A program made the translations under genes and the position numbers. This document shows positions 33,546-42,332 of a stretch of DNA of 64,000 nucleotides, in pieces. Numbering within the stretch: the stretch's first letter is position 1; every line of letters begins with the position of its first letter. The notes under the pieces were generated by a model. That model was not told where the DNA came from, made no database searches, and was given only the letters and a program-made list of their open reading frames with translations. Origin of the DNA: Holdemania sp. Marseille-P2844 (GTDB lineage Bacteria > Bacillota_I > Bacilli_A > Erysipelotrichales > Erysipelotrichaceae). Where the stretch lies: NCBI RefSeq assembly GCF_900120005.1, contig NZ_LT635449.1:186001-250000 (forward strand), given 5' to 3'.

Positions 33546-33575
33546 ATTATAGTACAAATCAGCGCTTTTCGTCAA
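33546..33575 (-). promoter_or_regulatory. glyS promoter
   Basis: Minus strand: -35 TTGACG (33575-33570), 18-nt spacer, -10 TATAAT (33551-33546). It overlaps the last codons of recO. Confidence 0.85.
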
Positions 33576-34324
33576 TTGGCTAAACGGTCCAGAAAGCGCC
33601 AACTTTCCAGCTTTACACCGCTGTGTAGCATTAAAAATTCGACCAGCAATTCCGCGTCTTTTTTTGTCCACGGGCCATACGGCCGCAGCTGGGCAAAATG
33701 AACGAGCTGCGCCTTGTTGATCAGACGGAAACGTTTCAGCGCTCCGACCTCCATCGGCCGGGCATGCACCATCGCCGCACACTCCGCGCACAGAAAACCG
33801 CCGTCTTCAACAGAAATCGTCTGCACCTGAGTGTTGGAGCACAGCACGCACTCGTCGACGACCGGCTCGATCCCTTCGGTTTTTAAGGCCAGCGCGGTAA
33901 ACTGCGCTAAAATCAGATAGCTGTCGGTCTCGCTGTCCAGCCGGTCCAGACTGACGCTCAGCAGCTCATAAACTTCGCCAGCCGCTTCCAGATCGCTTTC
34001 TCCCTGTTCCAGGAGCTTGTCGGCAATCTCGCACATCACCTGGGCAATTGTCATTTTTTCCAAATCTTCGCGGATATGCCGGTGCGCCGCCAGAACGCGC
34101 GCGCTCTTTAGTGAAAACAGCGTGGCTTGTTCCTTGTAGTCAAACATCAGCTCCGACAGCACAAACGGCATGCACGAAACGGCATTCTTGCTCGCCATCT
34201 TGCGGATGCCCCGGCATACGAAGCCCAGCTTGCCATAGTCCTTTGACAGCACCGTAATCAGCGCGTCGTTTTCACGATAGTCCTGCTGCTTGAGGATCAC
34301 CGCCTCAATCCGGGCTTTACTCAT
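33572..34324 (-). CDS. recO: DNA repair protein RecO
   Basis: A 250-residue RecO: N-terminal OB fold 'EAVILKQQDYRENDALITV' and 'GKLGFVCRGIRK', a helical middle, and a zinc site from 'DECVLCSN' and 'FLCAECAA'. RecO works with RecF and RecR to load RecA on SSB-coated gaps. The ATG at 34324 overlaps the era stop by 8 nt; its Shine-Dalgarno is GGAG inside the last era codons. It is the final gene of the ybeY-dgkA-cdd-era-recO operon. Confidence 0.95.
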   Translation of the reverse strand: MSKARIEAVILKQQDYRENDALITVLSKDYGKLGFVCRGIRKMASKNAVSCMPFVLSELMFDYKEQATLFSLKSARVLAAHRHIREDLEKMTIAQVMCEIADKLLEQGESDLEAAGEVYELLSVSLDRLDSETDSYLILAQFTALALKTEGIEPVVDECVLCSNTQVQTISVEDGGFLCAECAAMVHARPMEVGALKRFRLINKAQLVHFAQLRPYGPWTKKDAELLVEFLMLHSGVKLESWRFLDRLAN

Positions 34325-35213
34325 CCTCCAGCTCCGTCTGGATATACCCCAGCTGCTGCAGCTTGGCCTTCTTGTTGCGCCAGTCTTTTTCCACCCGGAC
34401 AAACAATTCAAGGAAAATCGGTTCGCCCAACAGCCCCTGCAGTTCTTCCCGCGCCAGCGTGCCGATCTGCTTGATCATCCGACCCTGCTTGCCGATGATG
34501 ATACCCTTTTGGGAATCCCGTTCGACCAGAATCATCGCGTTGATGATCAGATGCTCGCGGTTCTTGCGGATTCTTTCAATCACGACCGCGACGGAATGCG
34601 GCACTTCTTCTTCCGTCAGCAGCAGCACCTTTTCCCGGATAATTTCCGCCATGATGAACTGTTCCGGATAGTCGCAGATCTGGTCAGCCGGATAATACTG
34701 GACGCCGTCTGTCAAATCATTCTTGGTGACTTCGATCAGCTGATCCAGATTGTTCTGCGTCTTCGCGCTGATCGGAATGATCTCTTTGAAATCCATCCGC
34801 CGCTGCCACGCTAACAACAGATCGATCAGCTGTTCTTTTTCCAGCAGATCAATTTTATTGAGAATCAGATACACCGGCAGATGCATCTGCCGCAGCGTAT
34901 TCAAAACGAATTCATCGCCGCTGCCAAACGGCACTGAGCCGTCGACAAGGTAGTAGATCAAATCGACGCCCGACGCCGCGGAGTAGGCTTCCTTATTCAT
35001 CTGGGTGCCCAGCTCATGCTTCGGCTTATGAATTCCCGGCGTATCGACGAAAATGATCTGCGAATCGGCATCGGTGCGGATCGCCCGGATGGAATTGCGG
35101 GTTGTCTGCGGCTTGGGGGAAATGATCGCGACCTTCTGCTGGACCAGAGCGTTCAGCAGTGTGCTTTTGCCGGCATTGGGCCGGCCGATCAAAGCGACAA
35201 AGCCGCTCTTCAC
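34317..35213 (-). CDS. era: GTPase Era
   Basis: A 298-residue Era: G1 'GRPNAGKST', 'PKPQTTRNSIRAI' switch I, G3 'FVDTPGIHKPKHELG', G4 'LNKIDLL', G5 'ISAKT', and a C-terminal KH domain 'RDSQKGIIIGKQGRMIKQIG'. It is an assembly GTPase that binds the 3' end of 16S rRNA. The start is GTG 35213 with GGAGG seven bases upstream, overlapping the cdd stop (GTGA). The longer open frame upstream is the cdd shadow. Confidence 0.97.
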   Translation of the reverse strand: MKSGFVALIGRPNAGKSTLLNALVQQKVAIISPKPQTTRNSIRAIRTDADSQIIFVDTPGIHKPKHELGTQMNKEAYSAASGVDLIYYLVDGSVPFGSGDEFVLNTLRQMHLPVYLILNKIDLLEKEQLIDLLLAWQRRMDFKEIIPISAKTQNNLDQLIEVTKNDLTDGVQYYPADQICDYPEQFIMAEIIREKVLLLTEEEVPHSVAVVIERIRKNREHLIINAMILVERDSQKGIIIGKQGRMIKQIGTLAREELQGLLGEPIFLELFVRVEKDWRNKKAKLQQLGYIQTELEDE

Positions 35214-35605
35214 GCCAGATCCTCCATGCCGAAGCTCATCGGAAGCAGCTCGGCTATCGTTGTTTCCATCGTTTCTTTCCCGTTGGACAGGATGATCGGC
35301 GTATCGCTTTCCAGCAATTCGCTGAGCACCTGGCGGCAGATGCCGCACGGCGTTCCGATGCGGGCGCCGTCGCTGACGATCGCAATCGCCGCGATGTCCG
35401 CCTTGCGGTAACCGTAGGAATACGCGCCGAACACCGCGCTGCGCTCGGCACAGTTCGTCGCCCCGTAGGATGCGTTTTCAATGTTCACGCCGCGAAAGGT
35501 GCGGCCGTCCTTGCATAACACGCAGGCGCCGACATGATAGTTGGAATACGGTGCATACGCGGATTTCATCGCCTCAAAGGCTTCGCTGACTAAGTTTTCG
35601 TACAT
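35210..35605 (-). CDS. cdd: Cytidine deaminase
   Basis: A 131-residue homotetrameric-type cytidine deaminase: 'YAPYSNYHVGACV', the zinc/catalytic motif 'NCAERSAVF' (Cys-Ala-Glu) and 'PCGICRQVLSEL' (CxxC). It deaminates cytidine and deoxycytidine in pyrimidine salvage. The conserved place between dgkA and era agrees. It starts 16 nt after dgkA with a usable AGGAG-type site. Confidence 0.97.
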   Translation of the reverse strand: MYENLVSEAFEAMKSAYAPYSNYHVGACVLCKDGRTFRGVNIENASYGATNCAERSAVFGAYSYGYRKADIAAIAIVSDGARIGTPCGICRQVLSELLESDTPIILSNGKETMETTIAELLPMSFGMEDLA

Positions 35606-35621
35606 CGTTGTTTCTCCTGTT

Positions 35622-35969
35622 CTATCTTATTAGATGGCGGATGACGATCATCCCCCCGACGATCAGCGCCGCCAGGGATGCGCACAGCACAGCGCCCGCC
35701 GCCAGATCTTTTATCGTTTTAATGCGGGCATCCTGCTTGGGCTGAACAAAGTCGCACAGCCGCTCGATCGCGGTGTTCAAAATCTCCGCTGTGATGACCA
35801 GGGCCGCCAGCGTAATCACAAGCGCCCATTCCCAAAAGACGAAGCCCAGTCCCATCCCGGCCAGTCCGGCCAGCACCGCAAAGCCCAGCTGAATCGCCAC
35901 GCTGCGGTCCTGCGCCGCCAGAATCAGTCCGTTCAGCGCCGGCTTGAATTTTTTGATCAGCGCGCGCAT
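35622..35969 (-). CDS. dgkA: Diacylglycerol/undecaprenol kinase (DgkA family)
   Basis: A 115-residue membrane kinase with three TM helices. 'VITAEILNTAIERLCDFV' and 'IKTIKDLAAGAVLCASL' carry the conserved Glu, Asn and Asp of the DgkA active site. In Gram-positive bacteria this family phosphorylates undecaprenol, feeding the lipid carrier pool. The ATG follows the ybeY stop directly (TAAATG). Standard operon position. Confidence 0.95.
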   Translation of the reverse strand: MRALIKKFKPALNGLILAAQDRSVAIQLGFAVLAGLAGMGLGFVFWEWALVITLAALVITAEILNTAIERLCDFVQPKQDARIKTIKDLAAGAVLCASLAALIVGGMIVIRHLIR

Positions 35970-36437
35970 TTACGCCCTCGGCACCAGCGGATCCAGAATT
36001 TCATGCTGCAGATCGAACATGACCTTTTCCTCATCCGGCTGCATGTGGTCGTAGCCGAAGCAGTGCAGCAGCCCGTGCGTAAACAGGAAACAAATTTCCC
36101 GCCGCAGCGAATGGCCATATTCCTCGGCCTGACTGATCGCGGCTTCCACGTTGATAAAAATATCGCCCAGTTCGACTTCCGCTTCCTCGATCAGCTCAAA
36201 TTCATCCTGATCATCACATGCCGCAAACGAAATCACGTCCGTCGGCCGGTCGACCTGCCGGTAATCGCGGTTGATCTCATGGATTTTGCGGGACTTCACG
36301 AAAATCACTGAAATGGTATAGTCGCCCTGCTTGTTTAAGACCTCCAGCGCATGCTCGGCGATCCGCTGGAAATCCGGATAGTTTTCTTTCCATTGCTTTT
36401 CCCTTGTCTTGTTGACAAACGTACAGGTTATCATCAT
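35970..36437 (-). CDS. ybeY: Endoribonuclease YbeY
   Basis: A 155-residue zinc-dependent endoribonuclease with the diagnostic 'HGLLHCFGYDH' motif (three metal-binding His) and 'DRPTDVISFAA'. It functions in 16S rRNA 3'-end maturation and ribosome quality control. The start is ATG 36437 behind GAGG; an extra ATG follows at once at 36434. Here it is the first gene of its operon, with its own promoter. In most Firmicutes it follows phoH and pgpH; here phoH is 10 kb away. Confidence 0.95.
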   Translation of the reverse strand: MMITCTFVNKTREKQWKENYPDFQRIAEHALEVLNKQGDYTISVIFVKSRKIHEINRDYRQVDRPTDVISFAACDDQDEFELIEEAEVELGDIFINVEAAISQAEEYGHSLRREICFLFTHGLLHCFGYDHMQPDEEKVMFDLQHEILDPLVPRA

Positions 36438-36462
36438 CTTCACCTCTTGATTTTGCATTGCT

Positions 36463-36471
36463 ATTATAGCA
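36463..36471 (-). promoter_or_regulatory. Extended -10 promoter of the ybeY operon
   Basis: Minus-strand TGC-TATAAT (36471-36463), about 26 nt before ybeY. It drives ybeY-dgkA-cdd-era-recO. Confidence 0.7.
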
Positions 36472-36571
36472 TATTCTGCCTCTTTTCGACCGAAAACAAA
36501 CGGCTTTTCCCGTTTTCTTTCACAAGTTGGGAAGCGCTGAAATCGCAAGTTTGTCAGATTTTGTCTGGAAA

Positions 36572-36610
36572 TGTTAAATTTGTGTTAAAACTTCGTAATG
36601 ATTCTGTTAA
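36572..36610 (+). promoter_or_regulatory. Candidate PhoP box before the Na/Pi cotransporter
   Basis: Four hexamers exactly 11 nt apart on the coding strand: TGTTAA (36572), TGTTAA (36583), CGTAAT (36594), TGTTAA (36605); on the other strand they read TTAACA. Tandem TTAACA-like repeats with 5-nt spacers are the known PhoP-binding pattern of Bacillus. The fourth repeat overlaps a -10-like TAAAAT. The pstS upstream region has the same design. Confidence 0.75.
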
Positions 36611-36665
36611 AATAAACGTGAATCAAGAGAAGAAAAGAGAAGAAACAGGAGAGAGAGAAAAACAA

Positions 36666-38357
36666 ATGAATATCGTAGCGACGGAAATGATCACGCTGGG
36701 AGATATCTCGTGGGACATGATCCTCGGCGGATTTGCGCTGTTTTTGTTTGGCATCAAGTTTATGGGCGACGGCTTGAAAAATGTCGCAGGTCATAAGCTC
36801 CGGGAATACATCGACAAATATACGTCCAATCCAATAATGGCGGTGCTGGTCGGCATTGTCGTGACCATCGTCGTGCAGTCTTCCTCAGCCGCGACCGCGA
36901 TCACCATCGGTCTGGTCCGCGCGGGATTAATGAAGCTGGAACAGGCGGCCGGGGTCGTCGTGGGCGCCAACATCGGAACGACGATGACGGCGTTTCTGAT
37001 CGGCTTGAAGGTCGAGCAGTTCGCAATGTACTTCGTGTTCATCGGCGGCATGATCATCTCGTTTGGCAAGAAAAAGAAAACCCGCTACATCGGCGACATC
37101 ATCCTCGGCTTCGGTCTGATGTTCTATGGTCTGAAGATCATGGGCGACTCGCTGAAAATGCTGAAGGATCTGCCAGCCTTCATCGAATTTGCCAAGGTGA
37201 TGTCGGAAAAACCGCTGCTGGGCTTACTGGCCGGCACGGTGCTGACCGGACTGATCCAGGGCTCGGCCGCGACGATCGGCGTCGTCCAGAAATTATATGA
37301 ATCCGGGGCGATGACCCTGAACGCGGCGATGCCGTTTGTCTTCGGAGCCTGCATCGGTACGACCGTCACCGGCGTGTTTGCGGCGATCGGCGGCAGTCTG
37401 GCGGCGAAACGAACCGCCGGTCTGCATACGCTGTTCAACGTGATCGCGGCGACGATCGGCATGATCTTCCTGCCGTTTTACATTCAGTTCATCACCTGGA
37501 TCTCCGATCTGCTGCTGATCCCGCCAATGATGCAGATCGCCGTCGTGCATATCTTATTTAAGATCGTCGGCGTCATCGTTTATCTGCCGCTGCTGAACGT
37601 CATGTGCAATTTCATCAAGAAGCTGATTCCGGGCAACGAACCGGAGCGGATTGAAATCAACCTCGACGACATGGACGCCGGGATCGCGCATCAGATGCCG
37701 ACCGCTGCGCTGGCCATTGCCAAACAGGCCGTTCTGAAAATGAGCACAGTCGTCGATGCCGCGGTCGACAAAGCCCGCGACTTCATGAATACGCGCGGCG
37801 GTTCCGATGAGAAGGAACTCGTCAATCAGACCGAGGATCTGATCAATTCCATCGACACCAAGATCACCAATTACCTGATGAGCGTTTCCAAGGAAGACCT
37901 GAACGACCGGGATATGCAGGATTTCAACCTGCACCTGCAGGTCATCAAAAATCTGGAGCGCATCGGCGACCTGTCGGTCAACCTCGTCGAATTCTTCGAC
38001 ATGGTGCATGAAGATAAAAACGACTTCAGCGACGGTGCGAAAAAAGACGTGCTGGAAATGTTTGAGCTGTTCAAGCACATGCTGAACACGTCGATCGGAA
38101 TTTACCGCGATGAAGACTACGCGCAGTATTCCGCGTTGATGGAAGATGAGAATTACATGGATTTACTGGAATACAAAGCCCGGCAGAAACATTTCGACCG
38201 GATGGCCCGCAACGAATGCGCGACGGCTGTCGGCGGCAGCGTCTACTGCGATATTCTGGGAAACCTGGAACGTATGGCCGACCATTGCTGCAACATCGCC
38301 CGCTGTTCGATCGAAGCCTCCTCCAGCAAGGAAGCACCGGTGCTCGAGCATCACTGA
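36666..38357 (+). CDS. Na/Pi cotransporter family protein with PhoU-like tail
   Basis: A 563-residue transporter. Two inverted Na_Pi_cotrans repeats carry 'IVVQSSSAATAITIGLV' and 'LIQGSAATIGVVQ', each followed by GxxIGTT ('GANIGTTMTAFL', 'GACIGTTVTGVF'). The C-terminal 200 residues are PhoU-like helices ('NLERIGDLSVNLVEF', 'NLERMADHCCNIARC'). The family includes YqeW/NptA-type phosphate importers; direction and ion dependence are inferred. The start at 36666 (MNIVATEM) is the first ATG after AGGAGAGAGAG, with long spacing. The upstream tandem repeats suggest control by PhoP. Confidence 0.92.
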   Translation: MNIVATEMITLGDISWDMILGGFALFLFGIKFMGDGLKNVAGHKLREYIDKYTSNPIMAVLVGIVVTIVVQSSSAATAITIGLVRAGLMKLEQAAGVVVGANIGTTMTAFLIGLKVEQFAMYFVFIGGMIISFGKKKKTRYIGDIILGFGLMFYGLKIMGDSLKMLKDLPAFIEFAKVMSEKPLLGLLAGTVLTGLIQGSAATIGVVQKLYESGAMTLNAAMPFVFGACIGTTVTGVFAAIGGSLAAKRTAGLHTLFNVIAATIGMIFLPFYIQFITWISDLLLIPPMMQIAVVHILFKIVGVIVYLPLLNVMCNFIKKLIPGNEPERIEINLDDMDAGIAHQMPTAALAIAKQAVLKMSTVVDAAVDKARDFMNTRGGSDEKELVNQTEDLINSIDTKITNYLMSVSKEDLNDRDMQDFNLHLQVIKNLERIGDLSVNLVEFFDMVHEDKNDFSDGAKKDVLEMFELFKHMLNTSIGIYRDEDYAQYSALMEDENYMDLLEYKARQKHFDRMARNECATAVGGSVYCDILGNLERMADHCCNIARCSIEASSSKEAPVLEHH

Positions 38358-38380
38358 TCCCGTCGATAAAACAAACAAAA

Positions 38381-38426
38381 GAAGCTGCCTTGACCGGATC
38401 GTTCCGGAAAATCAGCTTCTTTTTTT
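38381..38426 (+). terminator. Terminator of the Na/Pi cotransporter gene
   Basis: GAAGCTG (38381-38387) pairs with CAGCTTC (38413-38419) around an inner CCGGA-TCGT-TCCGG hairpin, then T7. The reverse strand has TTTTGTTT, so it may also stop antisense transcription from the convergent gene. Confidence 0.88.
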
Positions 38427-38495
38427 CATACCTTTCCAGTTTCTTTTTATAACGGCCAGACCCGCTCAGATCCTGCGCTTCCTACAATGCACCGG

Positions 38496-39467
38496 TTATG
38501 AATGCCGGCCAGAACGTGCCATCAGCCATCCAACTGCGGCGCAGAGTCCAAAGCCCGCCGCAATCCAGCCATACAGATGAAACAAATCGGTATACAGGAA
38601 ATTCGTGTAGTAATTCCAGGCTACCCCCTGCAGCCGGTTGATCAGGATGATCAGAACCGGAATTTCAAGCACCGCGATCAGACCGGTCATACCGCAGCTG
38701 CGCCCCAGAATATTCAGGGCGGAAGCCGCAGGCGTCTGTTTTTTCTGCCGGCGCACTTCGTGCAGCGTCAACGCCAGCGCGGCCAGGGTGCTCCCGACGG
38801 CAATCCCGAAAATCTGTCCTGACCGCTGATTCGCCAACGTATCGGAAACCGTGCTGTCCACGGCGATCGGCTGCTTGATGAATGTCATGTCCGGAAATTC
38901 CTGACGCAGCTGATAAATCAAGGCGATCCAATCCGACGGCTGTTCCGCAAAGAACCACAGCGTTGCGGTAGTCCCGGTCTGTTCCACGCTGTTGTAAAAC
39001 GGTTCGACCCGAACGTCCGCGCTTTGAATCATCGTCATGTGCGGCGCCGATAAATCCTTTCGGTCAGCCGTATAATACACCGGCCGCGCCTGGTTGAAGC
39101 TGATCTGCGGCGTTCCGGAAACCGGAAACAAATCATGCAGCGGATTTTTCATCCCGCCGTAATAAAAGCTCAGCCCGGATTCAGCGTCCGGCTTGACCTC
39201 CATTACCGCCAGCTTGCGGGCATTCAGCCGGTCTTCCTCGCTGGCTTCACTTTCCTGACCGACCGCGATCAATTCCGCGATCCGCTCGCGCTGACGCGCC
39301 TGCTGCCCCGCGGTAAACTGAACTTCGTAACAAGCCGACGCATACCCCGCTGACGCCCATTTTAAACGCGGCATTTCCGCCATCATCTGCTTTTGCGCAC
39401 TGGACTGGAACCCCTCAATCGTCGCGATCAGCGCCAACGTCAGTCCCAGCAGAAAGAGTTTTTTCAT
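38496..39467 (-). CDS. Unknown membrane protein with FtsX-like topology
   Basis: A 323-residue protein: an N-terminal membrane segment (about 3-18), a roughly 190-residue extracytoplasmic domain, then three helices near 218-237, 253-278 and 293-316. This one-plus-three layout is that of half-size FtsX/MacB permeases, but no ATPase gene is adjacent and no FtsX signature is certain. It has a strong promoter and is monocistronic. The position between the Na/Pi transporter and phoU may be incidental. Function unknown. Confidence 0.75.
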   Translation of the reverse strand: MKKLFLLGLTLALIATIEGFQSSAQKQMMAEMPRLKWASAGYASACYEVQFTAGQQARQRERIAELIAVGQESEASEEDRLNARKLAVMEVKPDAESGLSFYYGGMKNPLHDLFPVSGTPQISFNQARPVYYTADRKDLSAPHMTMIQSADVRVEPFYNSVEQTGTTATLWFFAEQPSDWIALIYQLRQEFPDMTFIKQPIAVDSTVSDTLANQRSGQIFGIAVGSTLAALALTLHEVRRQKKQTPAASALNILGRSCGMTGLIAVLEIPVLIILINRLQGVAWNYYTNFLYTDLFHLYGWIAAGFGLCAAVGWLMARSGRHS

Positions 39468-39492
39468 GTCTTCACCTCTTGAGTTTACCCTC

Positions 39493-39522
39493 AGTATAGC
39501 GAACCCGACCCGCGGATGTCAA
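39493..39522 (-). promoter_or_regulatory. Promoter of the FtsX-like membrane protein gene
   Basis: Minus strand: -35 TTGACA (39522-39517), 18-nt spacer, -10 TATACT (39498-39493). Confidence 0.8.
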
Positions 39523-39621
39523 TGTTCTGCGAAGAAATTCCCACGAAGACCCGGAAGCCCGTTCCCCGTAAGACATGATCTCAAAATCCCACTTGACGCG
39601 GGGTTATCCTTTGCTGAAAGC

Positions 39622-39652
39622 AAAAAAATCCCGCGCTTTGGCGGCCGGGATT
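39622..39652 (-). terminator. pst-phoU operon terminator
   Basis: AATCCCG / CGGGATT stem around a GC-rich loop, followed on the minus strand by T7, 13 nt past phoU. Confidence 0.88.
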
Positions 39653-39664
39653 CCTTGCGGGCCT

Positions 39665-40306
39665 TCATCCGAAATCAATGTGCTGCCCTTTTACCTGATA
39701 GATCAGGTGCTCGCAGATATTTTTAGTATGATCGCCGGCCCGTTCAAAGTTGCGCAGCATCGCGACTAACGGCACGACATGTTCCAGCTGCATTCCCTGC
39801 ATAACGGCGGTTTCAATCTGTCCGGACAGCTCGGCAAACTGATCGTTAATCTGTTCGTCCTGCTGCGGAATCCGATACGCCTGCGCGACATCCTCCTTCT
39901 GATAGGCGTCCATCGCCGCGTCCAGCATCGCCAGAAACAACCGCCCGATCGCTTCCGCCTGTTCGCCGACAAACGGAGGTTCCGCCGGGCCTTTTTTGAT
40001 GACGTAGTCCGCGATGTTCTTAGCGTAGTCGCCGATCCGTTCCAAATCCGAAGCGATTTTAATCCCGGCGATCACTTTGCGCAGATCCGTGGCCACCGGG
40101 GAAAGCAGCGCCAGCACCGTCTGCGCCTGATCGTTGATTTCCTCCTCCAGATGATTGACGAAGTCATCCATGTAGATTAACTGCAGCGCTTTCTCCTTAT
40201 CGCCGCTTCGAAGAATGTCCAGCGCCAGCTCGTGCATCGTTTTCACCTTGCGGTACATCTGCAGGATCAAAGCCTGGAATGCGGCGAGCGATTCATCCAT
40301 TTTCAT
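39665..40306 (-). CDS. phoU: Phosphate signalling regulator PhoU
   Basis: A 213-residue protein with two PhoU three-helix repeats, each with the metal-binding signature: 'KIASDLERIGDYAKNIADY' and 'RNFERAGDHTKNICEHLIY'. PhoU links PstSCAB to PhoR and restrains the kinase when phosphate is ample. It is the last gene of pstSCAB-phoU, 19 nt after pstB, with its own AGGAGG site. Confidence 0.97.
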   Translation of the reverse strand: MKMDESLAAFQALILQMYRKVKTMHELALDILRSGDKEKALQLIYMDDFVNHLEEEINDQAQTVLALLSPVATDLRKVIAGIKIASDLERIGDYAKNIADYVIKKGPAEPPFVGEQAEAIGRLFLAMLDAAMDAYQKEDVAQAYRIPQQDEQINDQFAELSGQIETAVMQGMQLEHVVPLVAMLRNFERAGDHTKNICEHLIYQVKGQHIDFG

Positions 40307-40325
40307 AACTTATTCCTCCTGATTC

Positions 40326-41081
40326 CTAGCCGAACCGGCCGGTGATATAATCCTCAGTCCGCTGATCTGCCGGTTTGGAAAAGAGCTTGCGGGTCGTGTC
40401 GGCCTCTACGATTTCACCGAGCAGAAAGAACGCCGTATCATCGGAAACCCGGGAAGCCTGCTGCATCGAGTGCGTTACGATGACGATCGTATAGGTTGTC
40501 TTCAGCTGCTCGATCAGCTCTTCGATCTTCGCTGTCGCAATCGGATCCAGCGCAGAGGTCGGCTCATCCATCAGAATGACCTCCGGTTCCATCGCGATCG
40601 CCCGGGCGATGCACAACCGCTGCTGCTGACCGCCCGAGAGCGCCAGCGCCGAGTCGTGCAGACGGTCCTTGACCTCCTCCCACAGCGCCGCCGATTTCAG
40701 CGAGTGTTCCACAACGCCGTCCAGCACTTTCTTATCGCGGATTCCCTGACAACGGGGACCGTAAGCGATGTTGTCATAGATCGACATCGGAAACGGGTTT
40801 GGCTTCTGAAACACCATTCCGACCTCCGTGCGCAGCTGGACGACGTTGGTTTTTGAATCATAAATATTCTCGCCTAACAGGCGGATTTCACCGCTGATCC
40901 GGCAATTTTCAATCAGATCGTTCATCCGGTTCAGACACCGCAGAAACGTCGATTTGCCACACCCCGAAGGACCGATCAGCGCGGTGACCCGGTTCTTGCC
41001 GATCGTCAGATTCAGCTGTTTCAGCGCCTGTTTTTCACCATAATATAAATTCAAATCTTTTACTTCAAAACAAGTTTCCAT
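40326..41081 (-). CDS. pstB: Phosphate ABC transporter ATPase PstB
   Basis: A 251-residue PstB: Walker A '[19 protein letters not shown]' (a PstB-specific run), '[17 protein letters not shown]' Q-loop, signature '[14 protein letters not shown]', Walker B '[12 protein letters not shown]' and H-loop 'VTHSMQQA'. It energises phosphate import through PstCA. It lies 12 nt after pstA. Confidence 0.98.
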   Translation of the reverse strand: METCFEVKDLNLYYGEKQALKQLNLTIGKNRVTALIGPSGCGKSTFLRCLNRMNDLIENCRISGEIRLLGENIYDSKTNVVQLRTEVGMVFQKPNPFPMSIYDNIAYGPRCQGIRDKKVLDGVVEHSLKSAALWEEVKDRLHDSALALSGGQQQRLCIARAIAMEPEVILMDEPTSALDPIATAKIEELIEQLKTTYTIVIVTHSMQQASRVSDDTAFFLLGEIVEADTTRKLFSKPADQRTEDYITGRFG

Positions 41082-41093
41082 AACGATTCCTTT

Positions 41094-42332
41094 CTAGCGG
41101 AAGCTTTTCTGCAGCCGCCGCGAAAGCAGCTTGACCGTCAGATTCAAGATCAGCACAAAGATCAGAATGATGATTGAAATCGCGCAGGCCAGTTCAAAGT
41201 TAGGCTGCTCGCCCGACATCACCGACCAGATGTGAACGGCCAGCGAAGTACCTTGCTTCAATAAGCCCGGCTGATCGTTAATAAAGGTACCCATCGTATA
41301 GATCAGCGCCGCCGATTCGCCGACCACCCGGCCGATGCTTAACAGAATCCCGCTGAGAATACCCGGCATCGCGCAGGGCAGTGTGATCTTGAATATCGTT
41401 TGGGTCTGGCTTGCGCCTAACGACAACGACGCGTCGCGCAGACCCTGAGGCACAACCCGCAGCGCTTCTTCAGTTGAGCGGATGATCGTCGGCAAGAGGA
41501 TGATCGCCATCGTCAGCGCGCCCAGCAGAATATTCGTCGTCTTTGCCCCCATGGCCGCGGTAATCGGAAACAGCACGCTGACGCCCATTAAACCATAAAC
41601 GATCGAAGGAACGCCGGTCAGCGTTTCAATCCCGGTGCGGATCGCGGCGTTCACTTTGTTTTTTTTAGCCATTTCGCTTAAATAGACAGCGCTGGCAATG
41701 CCGATCGGCAGCGCGATCAGCAGCGATACCAGAATTAAGTACGCGGTGCTCACCAGCGATCCGCGGATGCCCCCGCCCGGCGTCTTGATAAACATCGACG
41801 TCAGCTTCGCCGCTGACTGATCCAATGTTTCCGCCACTTCAGCAGCCCTTGCGGAAGCGAGCATCCCGGTGAAGTCCGCTGTTCCGGAAGCGTCGGTAAA
41901 ATCAATTTTTTCCACCTGCAGTCCGGCGCTCATCGCGACCGGTTTCCCCTGGTTCGCCCCGGAGCTGGTATCCACAGCTGATGCCAGCGGCGAATTCTCC
42001 GCCACGGCTTCGATCAGGACAAGCTGCTTCTTTTCATGGGAAAGATGGTCGACAAAGCCCACACCCCACTTTTCGCTCCACGCCACCTCAGCACCGAGAT
42101 TTTCCGGACGCGGATAGCTCCCGGGCTGATTGCGTGTTTCATCCAGGGCCACGATCTTGCTGAGGGACCAGTAATCGCTGCGCAGCAGATCCGCGTTGAT
42201 CAAGGACAGACCATGACTGAAAATATACACGAACAGACTGGTCAGCACCACAACGGCCAGCGCTGCGCTCAGCACCGTCAGCAGCTGCAGAAAACGATCG
42301 CTGATCACACGCGGCATTCGATTGGTTTTCAC
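41094..42332 (-). CDS. pstA: Phosphate ABC permease PstA with large PDZ-like insertion
   Basis: A 412-residue permease, against about 280-300 for usual PstA. TM1 is at about 17-38. An extra extracytoplasmic region of about 130 residues follows (52-185). Then come TM2-TM6 with the EAA-type loop 'VPQGLRDASLSLGASQTQTI' and 'TGVPSIVYGLMGVSVL'. The insertion contains 'WGVGFVDH', 'LVLIEAVAENSPLASAV' and 'AGLQVEKIDF', the spacing of a PDZ fold. The ATG at 42332 overlaps pstC (ATGA). The core is clearly a functional permease. Confidence 0.93.
   Translation of the reverse strand: MKTNRMPRVISDRFLQLLTVLSAALAVVVLTSLFVYIFSHGLSLINADLLRSDYWSLSKIVALDETRNQPGSYPRPENLGAEVAWSEKWGVGFVDHLSHEKKQLVLIEAVAENSPLASAVDTSSGANQGKPVAMSAGLQVEKIDFTDASGTADFTGMLASARAAEVAETLDQSAAKLTSMFIKTPGGGIRGSLVSTAYLILVSLLIALPIGIASAVYLSEMAKKNKVNAAIRTGIETLTGVPSIVYGLMGVSVLFPITAAMGAKTTNILLGALTMAIILLPTIIRSTEEALRVVPQGLRDASLSLGASQTQTIFKITLPCAMPGILSGILLSIGRVVGESAALIYTMGTFINDQPGLLKQGTSLAVHIWSVMSGEQPNFELACAISIIILIFVLILNLTVKLLSRRLQKSFR

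Noticed and set aside
33507-33571. T-box riboswitch before glyS
   Set aside because: The gap between recO and glyS is only about 65 nt and holds a plain promoter, far too short for a T-box leader.
36351-36665. N-terminal extension of the Na/Pi transporter frame
   Set aside because: It overlaps ybeY, its promoter and the Pho box, and has no ribosome site. The transporter fold starts after 36666.
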